From Archangium sp. (GTDB lineage: Bacteria > Myxococcota > Myxococcia > Myxococcales > Myxococcaceae): a stretch of 21,388 nucleotides of DNA. The stretch is from contig JAEUJR010000798.1 of assembly GCA_016793585.1 (NCBI GenBank), forward strand, positions 1 through 21,388. The letters are read 5' to 3'. This document shows positions 14,255 to 21,388 of this stretch, in pieces (position 1 is the stretch's first letter; the number at the start of each line of letters is the position of its first letter). Under the pieces are notes generated by a model that was not told the origin of the DNA, did not search any database, and saw nothing but the letters and a program-made list of their open reading frames with translations. The translations under genes were made by a program, and so were the position numbers.

Positions 14255-15151
14255 GTGATCGCTGCCCTCTCGGACAAACGCCTGCTGATCGTCACCGGCA
14301 AAGGTGGCGTCGGGAAGACGACCGTCTCGGCGGCGCTGGCGCTCGAGAGCGCACGCTCGGGCAAACGCACGCTGGTGTGCGAGGTGAACACGAAGGAGCG
14401 CGTCACCCAGCTGCTCGGCAAACCCGAGGTCGGCCCCGAAGTGACGTCGCTCGAAGAGAACCTGTGGGCGGTGAACGTGCGGCCCCAGGAGGCCATGCGC
14501 GAGTACGCGTTGATGGTGCTGAAGTTCGAGAGCATCTACAGCGCGGTCTTCGAGAACCGCGTGGTGCGCTACTTCCTGCGCTTCATTCCGTCGCTGCAGG
14601 AGCTCGTGCTGCTCGGGAAGATCCTCTACCACCTCAAAGAGAAGCGCTCCGACGGCACCTTTCGGTTCGACCGCATCATCATCGACGCGCCAGCCACGGG
14701 CCACGCGATCACCTTTCTGTCGGTGCCGCAGGTGATCATCGACACGGTGCCGCCGGGCGCGATGTCGACCGACGCCGCGTGGATGCGCGATCTGCTCGTC
14801 GATCAGAGCACGACGGCCGCGGTGCTGGTGTCGCTGCCCGAAGAGCTGCCAGTCAACGAGACCCTCGAGCTGCACCAGGCGCTCGTCGCCCGCGTGAAGA
14901 TGACGCCACAGCTCGTCGTACTCAACGGCTTCATTCCCGAGCGCTTCACCGACGAAGACGCGAGCACTGGCTCCGACCTCGCCCGAGAGCTCATGCGGGC
15001 GCACCAGGCCCGCGCGAAGCTCTCGCAGACCTCGAAGGCCACGCTCGGAAAGCTGGGGCTGCCGGTGGTGACGGTGCCGCGCATCTTCACGCCCGACTTC
15101 GGGCGCGCCTCCATCGAGCAGGTGGTGCGTGAACTGGGAGGCGCGAAGTGA
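14255..15151 (+). CDS. Get3/ArsA-like ATPase, first subunit of a pair
   Basis: 298 aa from GTG 14255, with AGGAG (14241-14245) nine bases ahead. The deviant Walker A is GKGGVGKTT at 15-23 with signature Lys16. Switch-type motif IIIDAPATGHAITFL corresponds to the D-x-P-T-G-H motif of ArsA/Get3, and the C-terminal TVPRIFTPDFGR resembles the family's P-loop-distal end. There is no arsB, arsR or arsD nearby, so arsenite export is unlikely. The next gene is a second, diverged family member with GTGA overlap. I know this arrangement from the actinobacterial pair Rv3679/Rv3680, a Get3-like heterodimer, and this gene corresponds to the signature-lysine-bearing member. Role there and here is unsettled; targeting or handling of membrane or hydrophobic proteins is the usual proposal. 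Confidence 0.88.
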   Translation: MIAALSDKRLLIVTGKGGVGKTTVSAALALESARSGKRTLVCEVNTKERVTQLLGKPEVGPEVTSLEENLWAVNVRPQEAMREYALMVLKFESIYSAVFENRVVRYFLRFIPSLQELVLLGKILYHLKEKRSDGTFRFDRIIIDAPATGHAITFLSVPQVIIDTVPPGAMSTDAAWMRDLLVDQSTTAAVLVSLPEELPVNETLELHQALVARVKMTPQLVVLNGFIPERFTDEDASTGSDLARELMRAHQARAKLSQTSKATLGKLGLPVVTVPRIFTPDFGRASIEQVVRELGGAK

Positions 15152-16281
15152 GCTCGCCCATTCGTGACGCCATGGCGAACTCCGACGTGCTCATCACCGT
15201 GGGCTCGGGTGGCGTCGGCAAGACGACCGTCGCGGCCACCCTCGCGCTGCGGGCGGCCATGGAGGGCACCGGCTCGATGGTCTGCACCATCGACCCCGCG
15301 AAGCGGCTGGCGAACGCGCTCGGCCTCGAGGCGCTGGGGAACAAGGAAGCGCGCATTCCCGACGAGACGTTCGCGACGGCGGGCCTGCTGCCACGTGCGC
15401 CGATGCACGCGATGATGCTCGACATCAAACGCTCGTGGGACGATCTCGTCGAGCGGCGCGCCCCTGCAGACAAGCGCGAGAAGATCCTCAACAACCGCTT
15501 CTACCAGGCGCTCTCCACCGCGCTCGCGGGCTCGCAGGAATACATCGCGATGGAGAAGATGTGGGAGCTGCACGAGCAGGGGAAGTACCCGCTGCTCGTC
15601 GTCGACACGCCGCCCACCGCGCACGCGCTCGACTTTCTCGACGCGCCCAATCGCATTCTCGACTTTCTCGACAACGACGCGGCCAAGTGGCTGCTGACGC
15701 CGGCGCTCGCCGCGGGAAAGTTCGGGCTCAAGCTCTTCAACCTCGGCGGCAGCTACGTCGCCAAGACGATCTCTCGCTTCACCGGCACCGAGACCCTGCA
15801 GCAGCTCGCCGACTTCATGCTCAACATCACGAGCCTGACCGACAGCTTCCGCGAGCGCGCGCACCAGACCCGCGAGCTGCTCCAGGCGCCGTCGACTGCG
15901 TTCGTGCTGGTGACGGGCCCGATGCTCGAGCGCATCGACGAGGCGGTGTATTTCCACACGCTGCTGCTGCAGAACAAGATGCGGGTCGCTGCCGTCGTCG
16001 TGAACCGAATTCACGCACCCGTGCCCGCCCAGCTGTGGGACGAGGTGGCGCGCATGAGCGGCCCCCTCCAGGCGAAGCTCGAGCAGACGCTGAAAGAGAA
16101 CGACCTGCTTGCCACTCAGGACGCAAAGGGAATCCAGCGGTTGCGCGAGCTGTGCGCGCCCACACCGCTGGTGCTGGTGCCCCGCTTCGAGCTCGACGTG
16201 CACGACCTGAAAGCCGTGTGGGAGACGAGCCGATACCTCTGGGGAGAAGCCCGGGTCGATGCGGCGAAGCCAGCGCGTTAG
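15148..16281 (+). CDS. Get3/ArsA-like ATPase, second subunit lacking the signature lysine
   Basis: 377 aa. The GTG start overlaps the previous stop (GTGA at 15148-15151), so the two proteins are made in a coupled way. Walker A is GSGGVGKTT at 19-27: P-loop Lys25 is present, but the signature lysine that reaches across the dimer is Ser20. Further motifs are CTIDPAKRLANALGLEAL, VVDTPPTAHALDFLDAP, and a helical insert with hydrophobic segments (ILDFLDNDAAKWLLTPALAA). Members with GSGGVGKTT are typical second subunits of actinobacterial Rv3679/Rv3680-like pairs, so I expect a heterodimer in which one active site lacks the trans lysine. The TAG stop (16279-16281) overlaps a -10-like TAGAGT for the next gene. 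Confidence 0.88.
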   Translation: MSSPIRDAMANSDVLITVGSGGVGKTTVAATLALRAAMEGTGSMVCTIDPAKRLANALGLEALGNKEARIPDETFATAGLLPRAPMHAMMLDIKRSWDDLVERRAPADKREKILNNRFYQALSTALAGSQEYIAMEKMWELHEQGKYPLLVVDTPPTAHALDFLDAPNRILDFLDNDAAKWLLTPALAAGKFGLKLFNLGGSYVAKTISRFTGTETLQQLADFMLNITSLTDSFRERAHQTRELLQAPSTAFVLVTGPMLERIDEAVYFHTLLLQNKMRVAAVVVNRIHAPVPAQLWDEVARMSGPLQAKLEQTLKENDLLATQDAKGIQRLRELCAPTPLVLVPRFELDVHDLKAVWETSRYLWGEARVDAAKPAR

Positions 16282-16284
16282 AGT
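16279..16284 (+). promoter_or_regulatory. -10-like element for the TPR lipoprotein gene
   Basis: TAGAGT overlaps the TAG stop of the second ATPase gene. The -35 region at 17 bp (TCGATG) is poor. The same hexamer recurs at 17452-17457 ahead of the M48 protease gene, which supports but does not prove a promoter role. Confidence 0.3.
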
Positions 16285-16321
16285 CGGGAACCCCGCTCAC
16301 CCGCTGGCTGTCCTTTTGCCC

Positions 16322-17449
16322 ATGCGCCTCTCTTCAGTGCTGCTGTCGTTGGCGTTGTTCTCCGTCGGCTGCGCGCACGTCAGCAAGACGCCGGTGCAGT
16401 CGGTGAAGTTCGACGACGTCGTCATCACCGGCGACCTCGAGCTCGAGAAGTTGAACGACGAGGAGTTGTTCGCAGCGGCGACCAGCTTCTACGCCGCGGA
16501 AGACTGGGCGCAGGCCGCTCGCTACTTCTCGCGCATCTGCGACTTTCACCCGAACAGCAAGCACCGGCGGCTCGCGCTCTACAACGCGGGCCTCTCGTTC
16601 GAGAAGCTCAAGGCGTGGGAAGAGGCGTACGCGAAGTTCCTCGAGCTGTCGGATCCCGCGAAAGGCACGGGCGACACGCTCGACGCCGCGTTCCGCGTGG
16701 CTGAAGTGCTGTACCACATGGAGCGTTTCCCCGACGCCGTCGAGGTGCTGCGCGTGCTGAGCGATCGCACCGATCTGTCCGTCGACAAGCGCATCGAGGC
16801 GCGCACCCAGCAGGGCATCTGCGAACTCGAAGGTGGAGACCTCGACGGCGCGGAGCGCACGCTGCGGTCGGTGCTCACCATGTACAACGAGCACCCCGAC
16901 AAGGACCTGATCGACGAGTACTTCCCGGGGCAGGCCCAGTTCTTCGTCGGAGAGATCTTCCGGCTTCGCTATGAGTCGATCGTGCTCGACGCGAACAAGA
17001 GCACCGAGAAGCTGGCTGAAGATCTCGAGTACAAGTCCGAGCTGCTGCTGTCGTCGCAAGGGCACTACCTGCGCGCGATTCGCCTGGGCAACGGCTACTG
17101 GGCCACCGCGGCTGGACAGCGCATCGGGCAGCTCTACGAGAACATGTACGATCACATGGCGAACGCGCCCGCGCCTGCCGACCTCTCGCAGGAGGAGCAG
17201 GACGTCTACCGCGCCGAGCTGCGCAAGAAGATCCGCGTGCTGATCGCGAAGGCCATCACGGTCTACGAGCGCACCCTCGAAGCCGCAGAGCGCATCGGCT
17301 CGCAGAGCCCGTTCGTCGAAGAGACGCGCGCGAGCCTCAAACGCATGAAGGAGCTGCTGCTGGCCGAGGCGAAGGCCGAGGAAGAAGCGCCGCCTCCGCC
17401 CGCTCCGCCTCCGGCACCGACGAAGGGCAAGGGCAAGCCGAACAGCTGA
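16322..17449 (+). CDS. Tetratricopeptide-repeat lipoprotein
   Basis: 375 aa from ATG 16322. A GTG frame opening at 16259 would overlap the previous gene and hide the lipobox. The signal peptide ends SVGC with Cys17 as lipidation site; the following Ala-His, not Asp, suggests outer-membrane delivery. The mature part is helical repeats of TPR type: EELFAAATSFYAAEDWAQAA, FHPNSKHRRLALYNAGLSFE, KLKAWEEAYAKFLEL, ERFPDAVEVLRVL and GDLDGAERTLRSVL. This is the pattern of BamD/YbgF-like lipoproteins that build envelope complexes. The C-terminus is charged, then Pro-rich (PPPPAPPPAPTKGKGK). No close link to a named complex can be made. Spacing suggests its own promoter at 16279 or read-through from the ATPase operon. 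Confidence 0.85.
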   Translation: MRLSSVLLSLALFSVGCAHVSKTPVQSVKFDDVVITGDLELEKLNDEELFAAATSFYAAEDWAQAARYFSRICDFHPNSKHRRLALYNAGLSFEKLKAWEEAYAKFLELSDPAKGTGDTLDAAFRVAEVLYHMERFPDAVEVLRVLSDRTDLSVDKRIEARTQQGICELEGGDLDGAERTLRSVLTMYNEHPDKDLIDEYFPGQAQFFVGEIFRLRYESIVLDANKSTEKLAEDLEYKSELLLSSQGHYLRAIRLGNGYWATAAGQRIGQLYENMYDHMANAPAPADLSQEEQDVYRAELRKKIRVLIAKAITVYERTLEAAERIGSQSPFVEETRASLKRMKELLLAEAKAEEEAPPPPAPPPAPTKGKGKPNS

Positions 17450-17451
17450 CG

Positions 17452-17457
17452 TAGAGT
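17452..17457 (+). promoter_or_regulatory. -10-like element for the M48 protease gene
   Basis: TAGAGT lies nine bases before the GTG at 17467, in an 17-bp gap after the lipoprotein stop. The sequence 17 bp upstream (AAGGGC) is not a good -35, so this may be chance. Confidence 0.25.
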
Positions 17458-17466
17458 CGCACGGGC

Positions 17467-18630
17467 GTGGAGCCCATCTACACGGCTGAGCAGCTCGCCG
17501 AAGTGAAGGCGTACCACCAGCCCCGGTACACGGTCTCGTTCATCGACTTCATCGTCACGCCGATCGTGTTGGCGTTGATGGTGCGCTTCGCGACGCGGCC
17601 GCTGTGGCGGGTGAGTGAACGAATCGGCGCGAAGATCGGCTCGTCATCACTCGCACTGCTCAAGGTACCGACGAAGCTGTGGAACGGAACGGGCTGGGCG
17701 GCGGCGCTGGTGTTCGCCCTGCTCTTCTTCGGGCTCTACACGTTGCTCGATCTGCCGGCCGACATCTGGTTCGGGTACTTCCACGAGCACTCGCATGGGC
17801 TGTCGCGCGCGACGCCCGCGGTGTTCATCGGCGACATGCTGAAGGGGAAGTTGCTCTTCGCGGGGGCGGTGGGTTCGCTCGTGTTCGGGCTCTTCGGGCT
17901 CGCGCGCCGCACGAAGCACTGGTGGTGGCTGCTCGGTGTGACGGCATCGGTGCTGATGCTCGTCTCGACCGCGATCGATCCGTACCGAAACCGGCTCTAC
18001 GTCGACCAGACGCCGCTCGCCGCAGGAGCGCTTCGCGAACGAATCACCGCGCTCATGACCAAGGCCGGAATCGACTTTCGCGACGTGATGGTCGAACACA
18101 CGGCCTCGCGCACGGTTCGACTCCAGGCCTACTTTGCGGGCACCGGGCCGACGCGAACGATCGTGCTGAACGACTCGCTGCTCGCCGGGCTTTCGGAAGA
18201 CGAAGTGATCGCGACGGTCGCGCACGAAGCGGGGCACGTGAACGAGCCGCGCTGGCCTGGCCGAATCGCGTCGTCGCTCGTATTGATCGCGTTTCTCTTC
18301 GCGGTGGAGTGGCTGTTTCGCCGCTCCGCTGCACGTCACTGGTTCGGCATCGAGGAGCGTGCAGACGTTCGCACGCTGCCCGTCGTGGTGTTGCTGTTCA
18401 CCTTTGGGTTGATGCTCGGAAACCCCATCAGCGGAGCGGTGTCTCGAGAGCGTGAGTACGCCGCCGATCGCTATGGCATCGCGCTGACGGGAGACGTTGC
18501 CGCCTTTCGTTCGATGCTGGTGAAGGCGGCGCGCACGAACAAGATGGATCCGGATCCGCCGAGGTGGGCCGTGCTGCGAGGCATGTCGCATCCACCCATC
18601 GGTGAGCGCGTCGAGGCCTTGGGGCGCTGA
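17467..18630 (+). CDS. M48 family (Ste24/HtpX-like) membrane zinc metalloprotease
   Basis: 387 aa from GTG 17467; the first in-frame ATG is about 37 codons in and would remove the first membrane segment. The zinc site is complete: HEAGH at 253-257 with catalytic Glu254, and SREREYAAD at 326-334 with third ligand Glu330, fitting the Ste24 R-x-x-E-x-x-A-D motif. Hydrophobic segments lie at about 24-41, 76-95, 124-143, 153-170, 270-286 and 308-325, as in type I CAAX-type proteases. The N-terminal YHQPRYTVSFIDFIVTP stretch also fits the Ste24 N-terminal family. In bacteria, which lack protein prenylation, such enzymes are thought to do membrane-protein quality control. It follows the TPR lipoprotein by 17 bp and may share its transcript. 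Confidence 0.9.
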   Translation: MEPIYTAEQLAEVKAYHQPRYTVSFIDFIVTPIVLALMVRFATRPLWRVSERIGAKIGSSSLALLKVPTKLWNGTGWAAALVFALLFFGLYTLLDLPADIWFGYFHEHSHGLSRATPAVFIGDMLKGKLLFAGAVGSLVFGLFGLARRTKHWWWLLGVTASVLMLVSTAIDPYRNRLYVDQTPLAAGALRERITALMTKAGIDFRDVMVEHTASRTVRLQAYFAGTGPTRTIVLNDSLLAGLSEDEVIATVAHEAGHVNEPRWPGRIASSLVLIAFLFAVEWLFRRSAARHWFGIEERADVRTLPVVVLLFTFGLMLGNPISGAVSREREYAADRYGIALTGDVAAFRSMLVKAARTNKMDPDPPRWAVLRGMSHPPIGERVEALGR

Positions 18631-18638
18631 AACTGCGA

Positions 18639-18681
18639 GCCGTGCGCGGCTGACGTTGCCCAGACGCCAACCGCGCACGGC
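18639..18681. terminator. Perfect inverted repeat between convergent genes
   Basis: GCCGTGCGCGG (18639-18649) and CCGCGCACGGC (18671-18681) are exact reverse complements, 11 bp each, around a 21-base loop. It sits in the 66-bp gap between the converging M48 and TPR genes, so a two-way transcription stop is likely. No T-run follows on either strand, so it may act with Rho or by stabilising 3' ends. Confidence 0.55.
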
Positions 18682-18696
18682 CTCCGACCCCGCCCT

Positions 18697-19140
18697 TCAC
18701 GCCGCCCGAGAGGTGGCGAGAATCGACTTCGCGCGAGCCGTGAGTTCGGCGTGTTCTGCGCGAGTGTCTTTCGCCACCATCTTCAACGCCTCCAGCCCTT
18801 CCCCGTTCCCCCCCTTCAACTGCAACAGTCCGAGTCGCATCCACGCGTCGACGTTGCGCGGCTCCCGCTTCGTCGCCTGCGTGAAGGCCTGAATCGCGTC
18901 GTCCACGAGGCCCTGCTGCTCGTAGACGGCTCCCAGCGCGTACCAGTAGCCGGGGCTGCGCGGGTTCAGCGTGACGAGCCCTTCGAGAATGACGCGCGCT
19001 TCACCGAGCTGTCCCTGGCGCGCCATCTCGAGGCCCTGCTCTGCCCACTCGACGCCCTGATCGAAGGTGATGCCGAACGTCTGCGCGAAGGTGGGCGTGG
19101 TGCCGTCGAGACCGATGAGGTTCTTGAGATCGAGTCGCAT
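18697..19140 (-). CDS. Small TPR protein, possible secretion chaperone
   Basis: 147 aa. Three TPR units span about 30-130: WAEQGLEMARQGQLGEARVI, then PGYWYALGAVYEQQGLVDDA, then DAWMRLGLLQLKGGNGEGLE. No signal peptide is visible. The small size, the L-N-P-x-x-x-x-Y-W-Y-A-L-G turn and position next to a putative exported protein recall class II type III secretion chaperones of the SycD/LcrH kind, which bind translocators. It begins 7 bp after the stop of the upstream EF-hand gene with TGAGG as ribosome site, so both are on one transcript. Many TPR proteins of this size are unrelated to secretion, so the chaperone idea is context-based. Confidence 0.8.
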   Translation of the reverse strand: MRLDLKNLIGLDGTTPTFAQTFGITFDQGVEWAEQGLEMARQGQLGEARVILEGLVTLNPRSPGYWYALGAVYEQQGLVDDAIQAFTQATKREPRNVDAWMRLGLLQLKGGNGEGLEALKMVAKDTRAEHAELTARAKSILATSRAA

Positions 19141-19147
19141 GGTGGCC

Positions 19148-20140
19148 TCAGCGCATGTTCCGAATGGCGGTCATCGCCATCTCGGAGAGCATCTTCGAGA
19201 GGTTCGACTGCATCGTGAAGATCGCGTTCATCATGGCGCTCATGCTCTGGAGTTGGTTCGAGAGCTGGCTGATCTCTGCCTGAATCGCGCTCGCCTTCTC
19301 AGGGTGCGCCTTCATCTCCTCGACCAGGCCGTTGATCTTCGCCTGAATCCCGTCGATTCCCTCAGCAAGTCCCGACAATCCAGGGCTGCTGCCGGTAGTG
19401 AGCGGGGAAGTGCTCGGGGCGCCTGCGGTCGAGGGAGGCGGTGAGCCGCCAGCGTTCGGAGTCCCGGTCGATGCGTTCGTCTCGGTCGTCGGGGCAGCAC
19501 CAGGAGCTGGCGGAACTTCGACCAAGGGCTTGAGCAGTTCCTTCTTCGCGTCGATTCGAGCTTGAAGCGCCGCACGGTAGCCAGCCGATTCGATACGACC
19601 TGCGCCCCATCCACCCACGAGGCTCTTCTCGCTCACTTTCGTCTGGTTTGCGTCGCCACCAGACATGGTCCAGCGGCTTCCCGTAGCCTTGAGCGCTTCG
19701 TAGACCTGTGGGTGATTCAGCAGCCAAATGGCCGCATCCTTCACCTCCGGCACACCCGACGTCGTAGCGAGCCTGTTGATCTCGTCCCAGGTGAGAACGC
19801 CATCTCCCTTCGCATCGATGTGGTCAAACAGCTTGTTGAGCGCCGCCTGCTCCTTTTCGAGCGCGTCAATCTCCTTCTGGACCGGTGCGTTTGCCGCCGT
19901 GATCTCCTTGTTCTTGTCGATCGCTGCTTGCCGAGGATCTGTGCCGTGGCCGTCCTCCGAGGGCAACTTCGGCAGAGGCGATGGCAACAAGGCGTTGCCC
20001 CCTTGCATGCCTGTCGGGCCAATGAAGGCTTGCGATACCGTTCCGCCGCTCGTTCCGTTGTCGACCGTCTTGTTCTTCACATTCAAGTCCGTGACGAAGG
20101 CATTCGCGACACCAAAGGAAATCGGATTGATTCCAGCCAT
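19148..20140 (-). CDS. EF-hand protein with helical C-terminus, candidate secreted/translocator-like protein
   Basis: 330 aa without a Sec signal. Order: Ser/Gly/Asn-rich N-terminus (1-70, MAGINPISFGVANAFV...), a coiled segment (74-104), and an EF-hand with loop D109-A-K-G-D113-G-V-L-T-W-D-E120. A helical link DAAIWLLNHPQVYEAL then leads to a degenerate second loop (D163-A-N165). A Pro/Ser/Thr/Ala-rich hinge spans about 208-255, followed by a C-terminal helical region with SAIQAEISQLSNQLQ and MQSNLSKMLSEMAMTAIRN. The paired EF-hand with a helical hairpin between the loops resembles, from memory, HrpF/NopX-type type III proteins, and the C-terminus looks like secreted filament or translocator tails. 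The adjacent TPR gene fits as chaperone. No apparatus genes are in the window. Sampled lines look lower in GC than the S41 gene (for example 33/60 at 19801-19860 against 38/60 at 5641-5700). Confidence 0.75.
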   Translation of the reverse strand: MAGINPISFGVANAFVTDLNVKNKTVDNGTSGGTVSQAFIGPTGMQGGNALLPSPLPKLPSEDGHGTDPRQAAIDKNKEITAANAPVQKEIDALEKEQAALNKLFDHIDAKGDGVLTWDEINRLATTSGVPEVKDAAIWLLNHPQVYEALKATGSRWTMSGGDANQTKVSEKSLVGGWGAGRIESAGYRAALQARIDAKKELLKPLVEVPPAPGAAPTTETNASTGTPNAGGSPPPSTAGAPSTSPLTTGSSPGLSGLAEGIDGIQAKINGLVEEMKAHPEKASAIQAEISQLSNQLQSMSAMMNAIFTMQSNLSKMLSEMAMTAIRNMR

Positions 20141-20398
20141 GATCGTTCTCTCGGGGTAGGTCGGCTTGATTGCCGGGTGACGGGCTCTTGTGCAGTGGCC
20201 GCGCCAAACCGCTTCCCGAACTGATCCAATCGGTTACCCACTCGAATCTCCCTGCCGAGACGAGCCCGCCGGTTCCGGGTCCGCTCGTCGAGACGCACGC
20301 GAGTTCGGCACCTCTAACAACGCGATCGCACTCACCTGCTCGGCTGGCACTCGGCTCGCTCTGGCGGCCTCCACCACTCGTTTCTCTGGAGACCGCAC
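20141..20398. other. Divergent intergenic region, EF-hand gene and Gly/Ala-rich gene
   Basis: 258 bp with no convincing gene. On the + side GGAGA (20388-20392) gives a good ribosome site six bases before the ATG at 20399. On the - side only a weak GAGAGAA precedes the ATG at 20140. I could not find a clear -35/-10 pair for either gene, unlike the shorter divergent gaps in this window, so an alternative sigma factor or an activator may be needed. Confidence 0.4.
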
Positions 20399-21388
20399 AT
20401 GTCGATTCAGCCAGTCAACTCCTCACCCGTCGCTCAGCCCACCGAGCCGATCGAATCCACGAGGCCCCAGCACGCGTCGAACGCCGCTGGCGACGCCGCG
20501 ATTCACACGCTCGGCGCGCACGTCGCGCAGTCGCTCTTCGACTCCATCATCACGCCGCTGACTGCTGGTCCGAACGCGCCGCCGCCCGACTTCTCGAAGC
20601 TGCTCCTCGGCCTCATTCCGATCGCGGGCCCGCTCATCCTTCTCGCTGATGCGTTCTCGAAGGTCGGAGCCTACGGCGGCCAGGGACAGCAGAACGCCAA
20701 CGCGTCTGTCATTGCTGATCGCTCGACCCCGAACCATCGCTCGAGCAGCTCCGTCAACTCCGGCAACGGTCAGATCCGCGGCAGTGCGATCGAGGAAGCG
20801 CGCATCGAAGACTCCATCGAAGGCAGCTTCGGCGACGAGAAGAACGGAGGCAGCGGCAAGCTCACCGGAAGCGCCTCTGCAGGCGTTCGTGCTGACGGCA
20901 CGGCCGGCTTCACCTCGAAGGGCGCTCGTGCTGCAGGTGGTGTCGGCGCCGAAGCCCAGGTCTCGGTCACGGCAGAAGGCGAAGTTCACGGCACCGCCGG
21001 CCGAGCGAGCGGCAGTGCCACGGCCTACGCCCGCGCGCACGCCGAGGCGAAGGGCGAGGCCGAGCTCGACGTCACGAAGGGCCTCACTGTCGGCGGCCAG
21101 GCGTGCACGGGAGCCGAGGCCGGAGCGAAAGCCCAGGTCTGCGCCGAGACCGCCCCGCTCCTCTCCTTCGGTGGCTACGACCTGAAGGCCGGCGCGAAGG
21201 CTGACGGCTACGCGACGAGCGGCGCCGGAGCGAGCTGCAACGCCGAGGCGACCGCCACCTTCAACCCGCCCGAGGTCGTCGGTCAGTTCGGCGGCCGCGC
21301 CTTCGCCGGAGCCCGAGCGGGCGCTCACGCCAGCATCGGCACCGGCCCGTTCAAGCTCGACGTCGGCATCGATGCTCGCGCTGGCGCC
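20399..21388 (+). CDS. Gly/Ala-rich repetitive protein, partial at right edge
   Basis: ATG at 20399 opens 330 codons with no stop before the window ends. GGAGA at 20388-20392 supports the start. The N-terminus (1-60) is Ser/Pro/Gln-rich with no Sec signal (MSIQPVNSSPVAQPTEPIES). A hydrophobic stretch SKLLLGLIPIAGPLILLADA lies at 66-85. A polar, Ser/Asn-rich region follows, and from about residue 150 to the edge there is Gly/Ala-rich, alternating small/polar sequence (GSASAGVRADGTAG, AYARAHAEAKGEAEL, KAGAKADGYATSGAGA) with Cys at 236, 248 and 280. The two-residue alternation suggests extended beta structure, such as a solenoid or barrel-like exoprotein, rather than collagen. I do not recognise the family. 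Divergent from the EF-hand/TPR pair, it may belong to the same exported set. Confidence 0.7.
   Translation, partial: MSIQPVNSSPVAQPTEPIESTRPQHASNAAGDAAIHTLGAHVAQSLFDSIITPLTAGPNAPPPDFSKLLLGLIPIAGPLILLADAFSKVGAYGGQGQQNANASVIADRSTPNHRSSSSVNSGNGQIRGSAIEEARIEDSIEGSFGDEKNGGSGKLTGSASAGVRADGTAGFTSKGARAAGGVGAEAQVSVTAEGEVHGTAGRASGSATAYARAHAEAKGEAELDVTKGLTVGGQACTGAEAGAKAQVCAETAPLLSFGGYDLKAGAKADGYATSGAGASCNAEATATFNPPEVVGQFGGRAFAGARAGAHASIGTGPFKLDVGIDARAGA

Noticed and set aside
14255..16281. Arsenite-export ATPase reading of the two ArsA-like genes
   Set aside because: No arsB, arsR, arsD or arsC nearby, and the paired layout with GSGGVGKTT in the second subunit fits Get3-like heterodimers better.
20649..21185. 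178-codon + frame near the right edge
   Set aside because: Out of frame with the ATG-started frame from 20399 that has a ribosome site and runs open to the edge; its Arg/Pro/Ser composition is typical of a shadow.
1..21388. tRNA, rRNA, CRISPR arrays, insertion sequences, prophage
   Set aside because: No repeat-spacer structure, transposase or integrase motif, or tRNA cloverleaf was noticed; gaps between genes are all under 300 bp.

Overview
The window looks like chromosomal DNA of a high-GC member of the Myxococcota (myxobacteria or close relatives). The basis is inferential: dense coding, strong G/C preference at third codon positions with long antisense shadow frames, a zinc-ribbon/DUF3426-type protein with a long Pro/Ala linker, a PhaR-type regulator, a paired Get3/ArsA-like ATPase operon, a very large S41 protease fused to Ig-like domains, and a calpain-type protease. 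No rRNA, tRNA, CRISPR array, insertion sequence or phage gene was seen.

Layout. 1-103 (-): first codons of a gene leaving the left edge, probably a cyclic-nucleotide-binding-domain protein. 317-2446 (+): calpain-like cysteine protease plus a small beta-rich protein 9 bp behind it, closed by a hairpin terminator. 2508-3842 (-): glutamate-cysteine ligase, first step of glutathione synthesis. 3891-8957 (+): EI24/CysZ-like membrane protein, a 1067-aa exported S41 protease with extra C-terminal domains, and an outer-membrane barrel protein. 8962-9687 (-): glycerophosphodiester phosphodiesterase. 9762-9986 (+): TatA-like protein. 9991-12368 (-): coupled pair of a zinc-ribbon/transmembrane protein and an alpha-helical repeat protein.

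12487-14171 is the most interesting block. A PhaR-type regulator (+) faces a translationally coupled pair on the other strand: a 99-aa phasin-like coiled-coil protein and a ParA ATPase. The tails of the PhaR-type protein and the 99-aa protein share a motif, which suggests a ParA-driven system positioning a granule or other cargo.

14255-16281 (+) encodes two Get3/ArsA-like ATPases with a GTGA overlap. Only the first keeps the signature lysine, as I recall for the actinobacterial heterodimeric pair Rv3679/Rv3680. They are followed by a TPR lipoprotein and an M48 (Ste24-like) membrane protease.

18697-21388: a TPR protein, an EF-hand protein with a helical C-terminus, and a divergent Gly/Ala-rich protein running off the right edge. 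None has a Sec signal, and the first two resemble a secretion chaperone and its cargo. A recurring promoter form (TTG-type -35, 17-18 bp, TAGnnT-type -10) occurs across the window, and in places lies so close to the start codon that the mRNA would be leaderless. Domain calls are from reading the sequence only; no database search was run.
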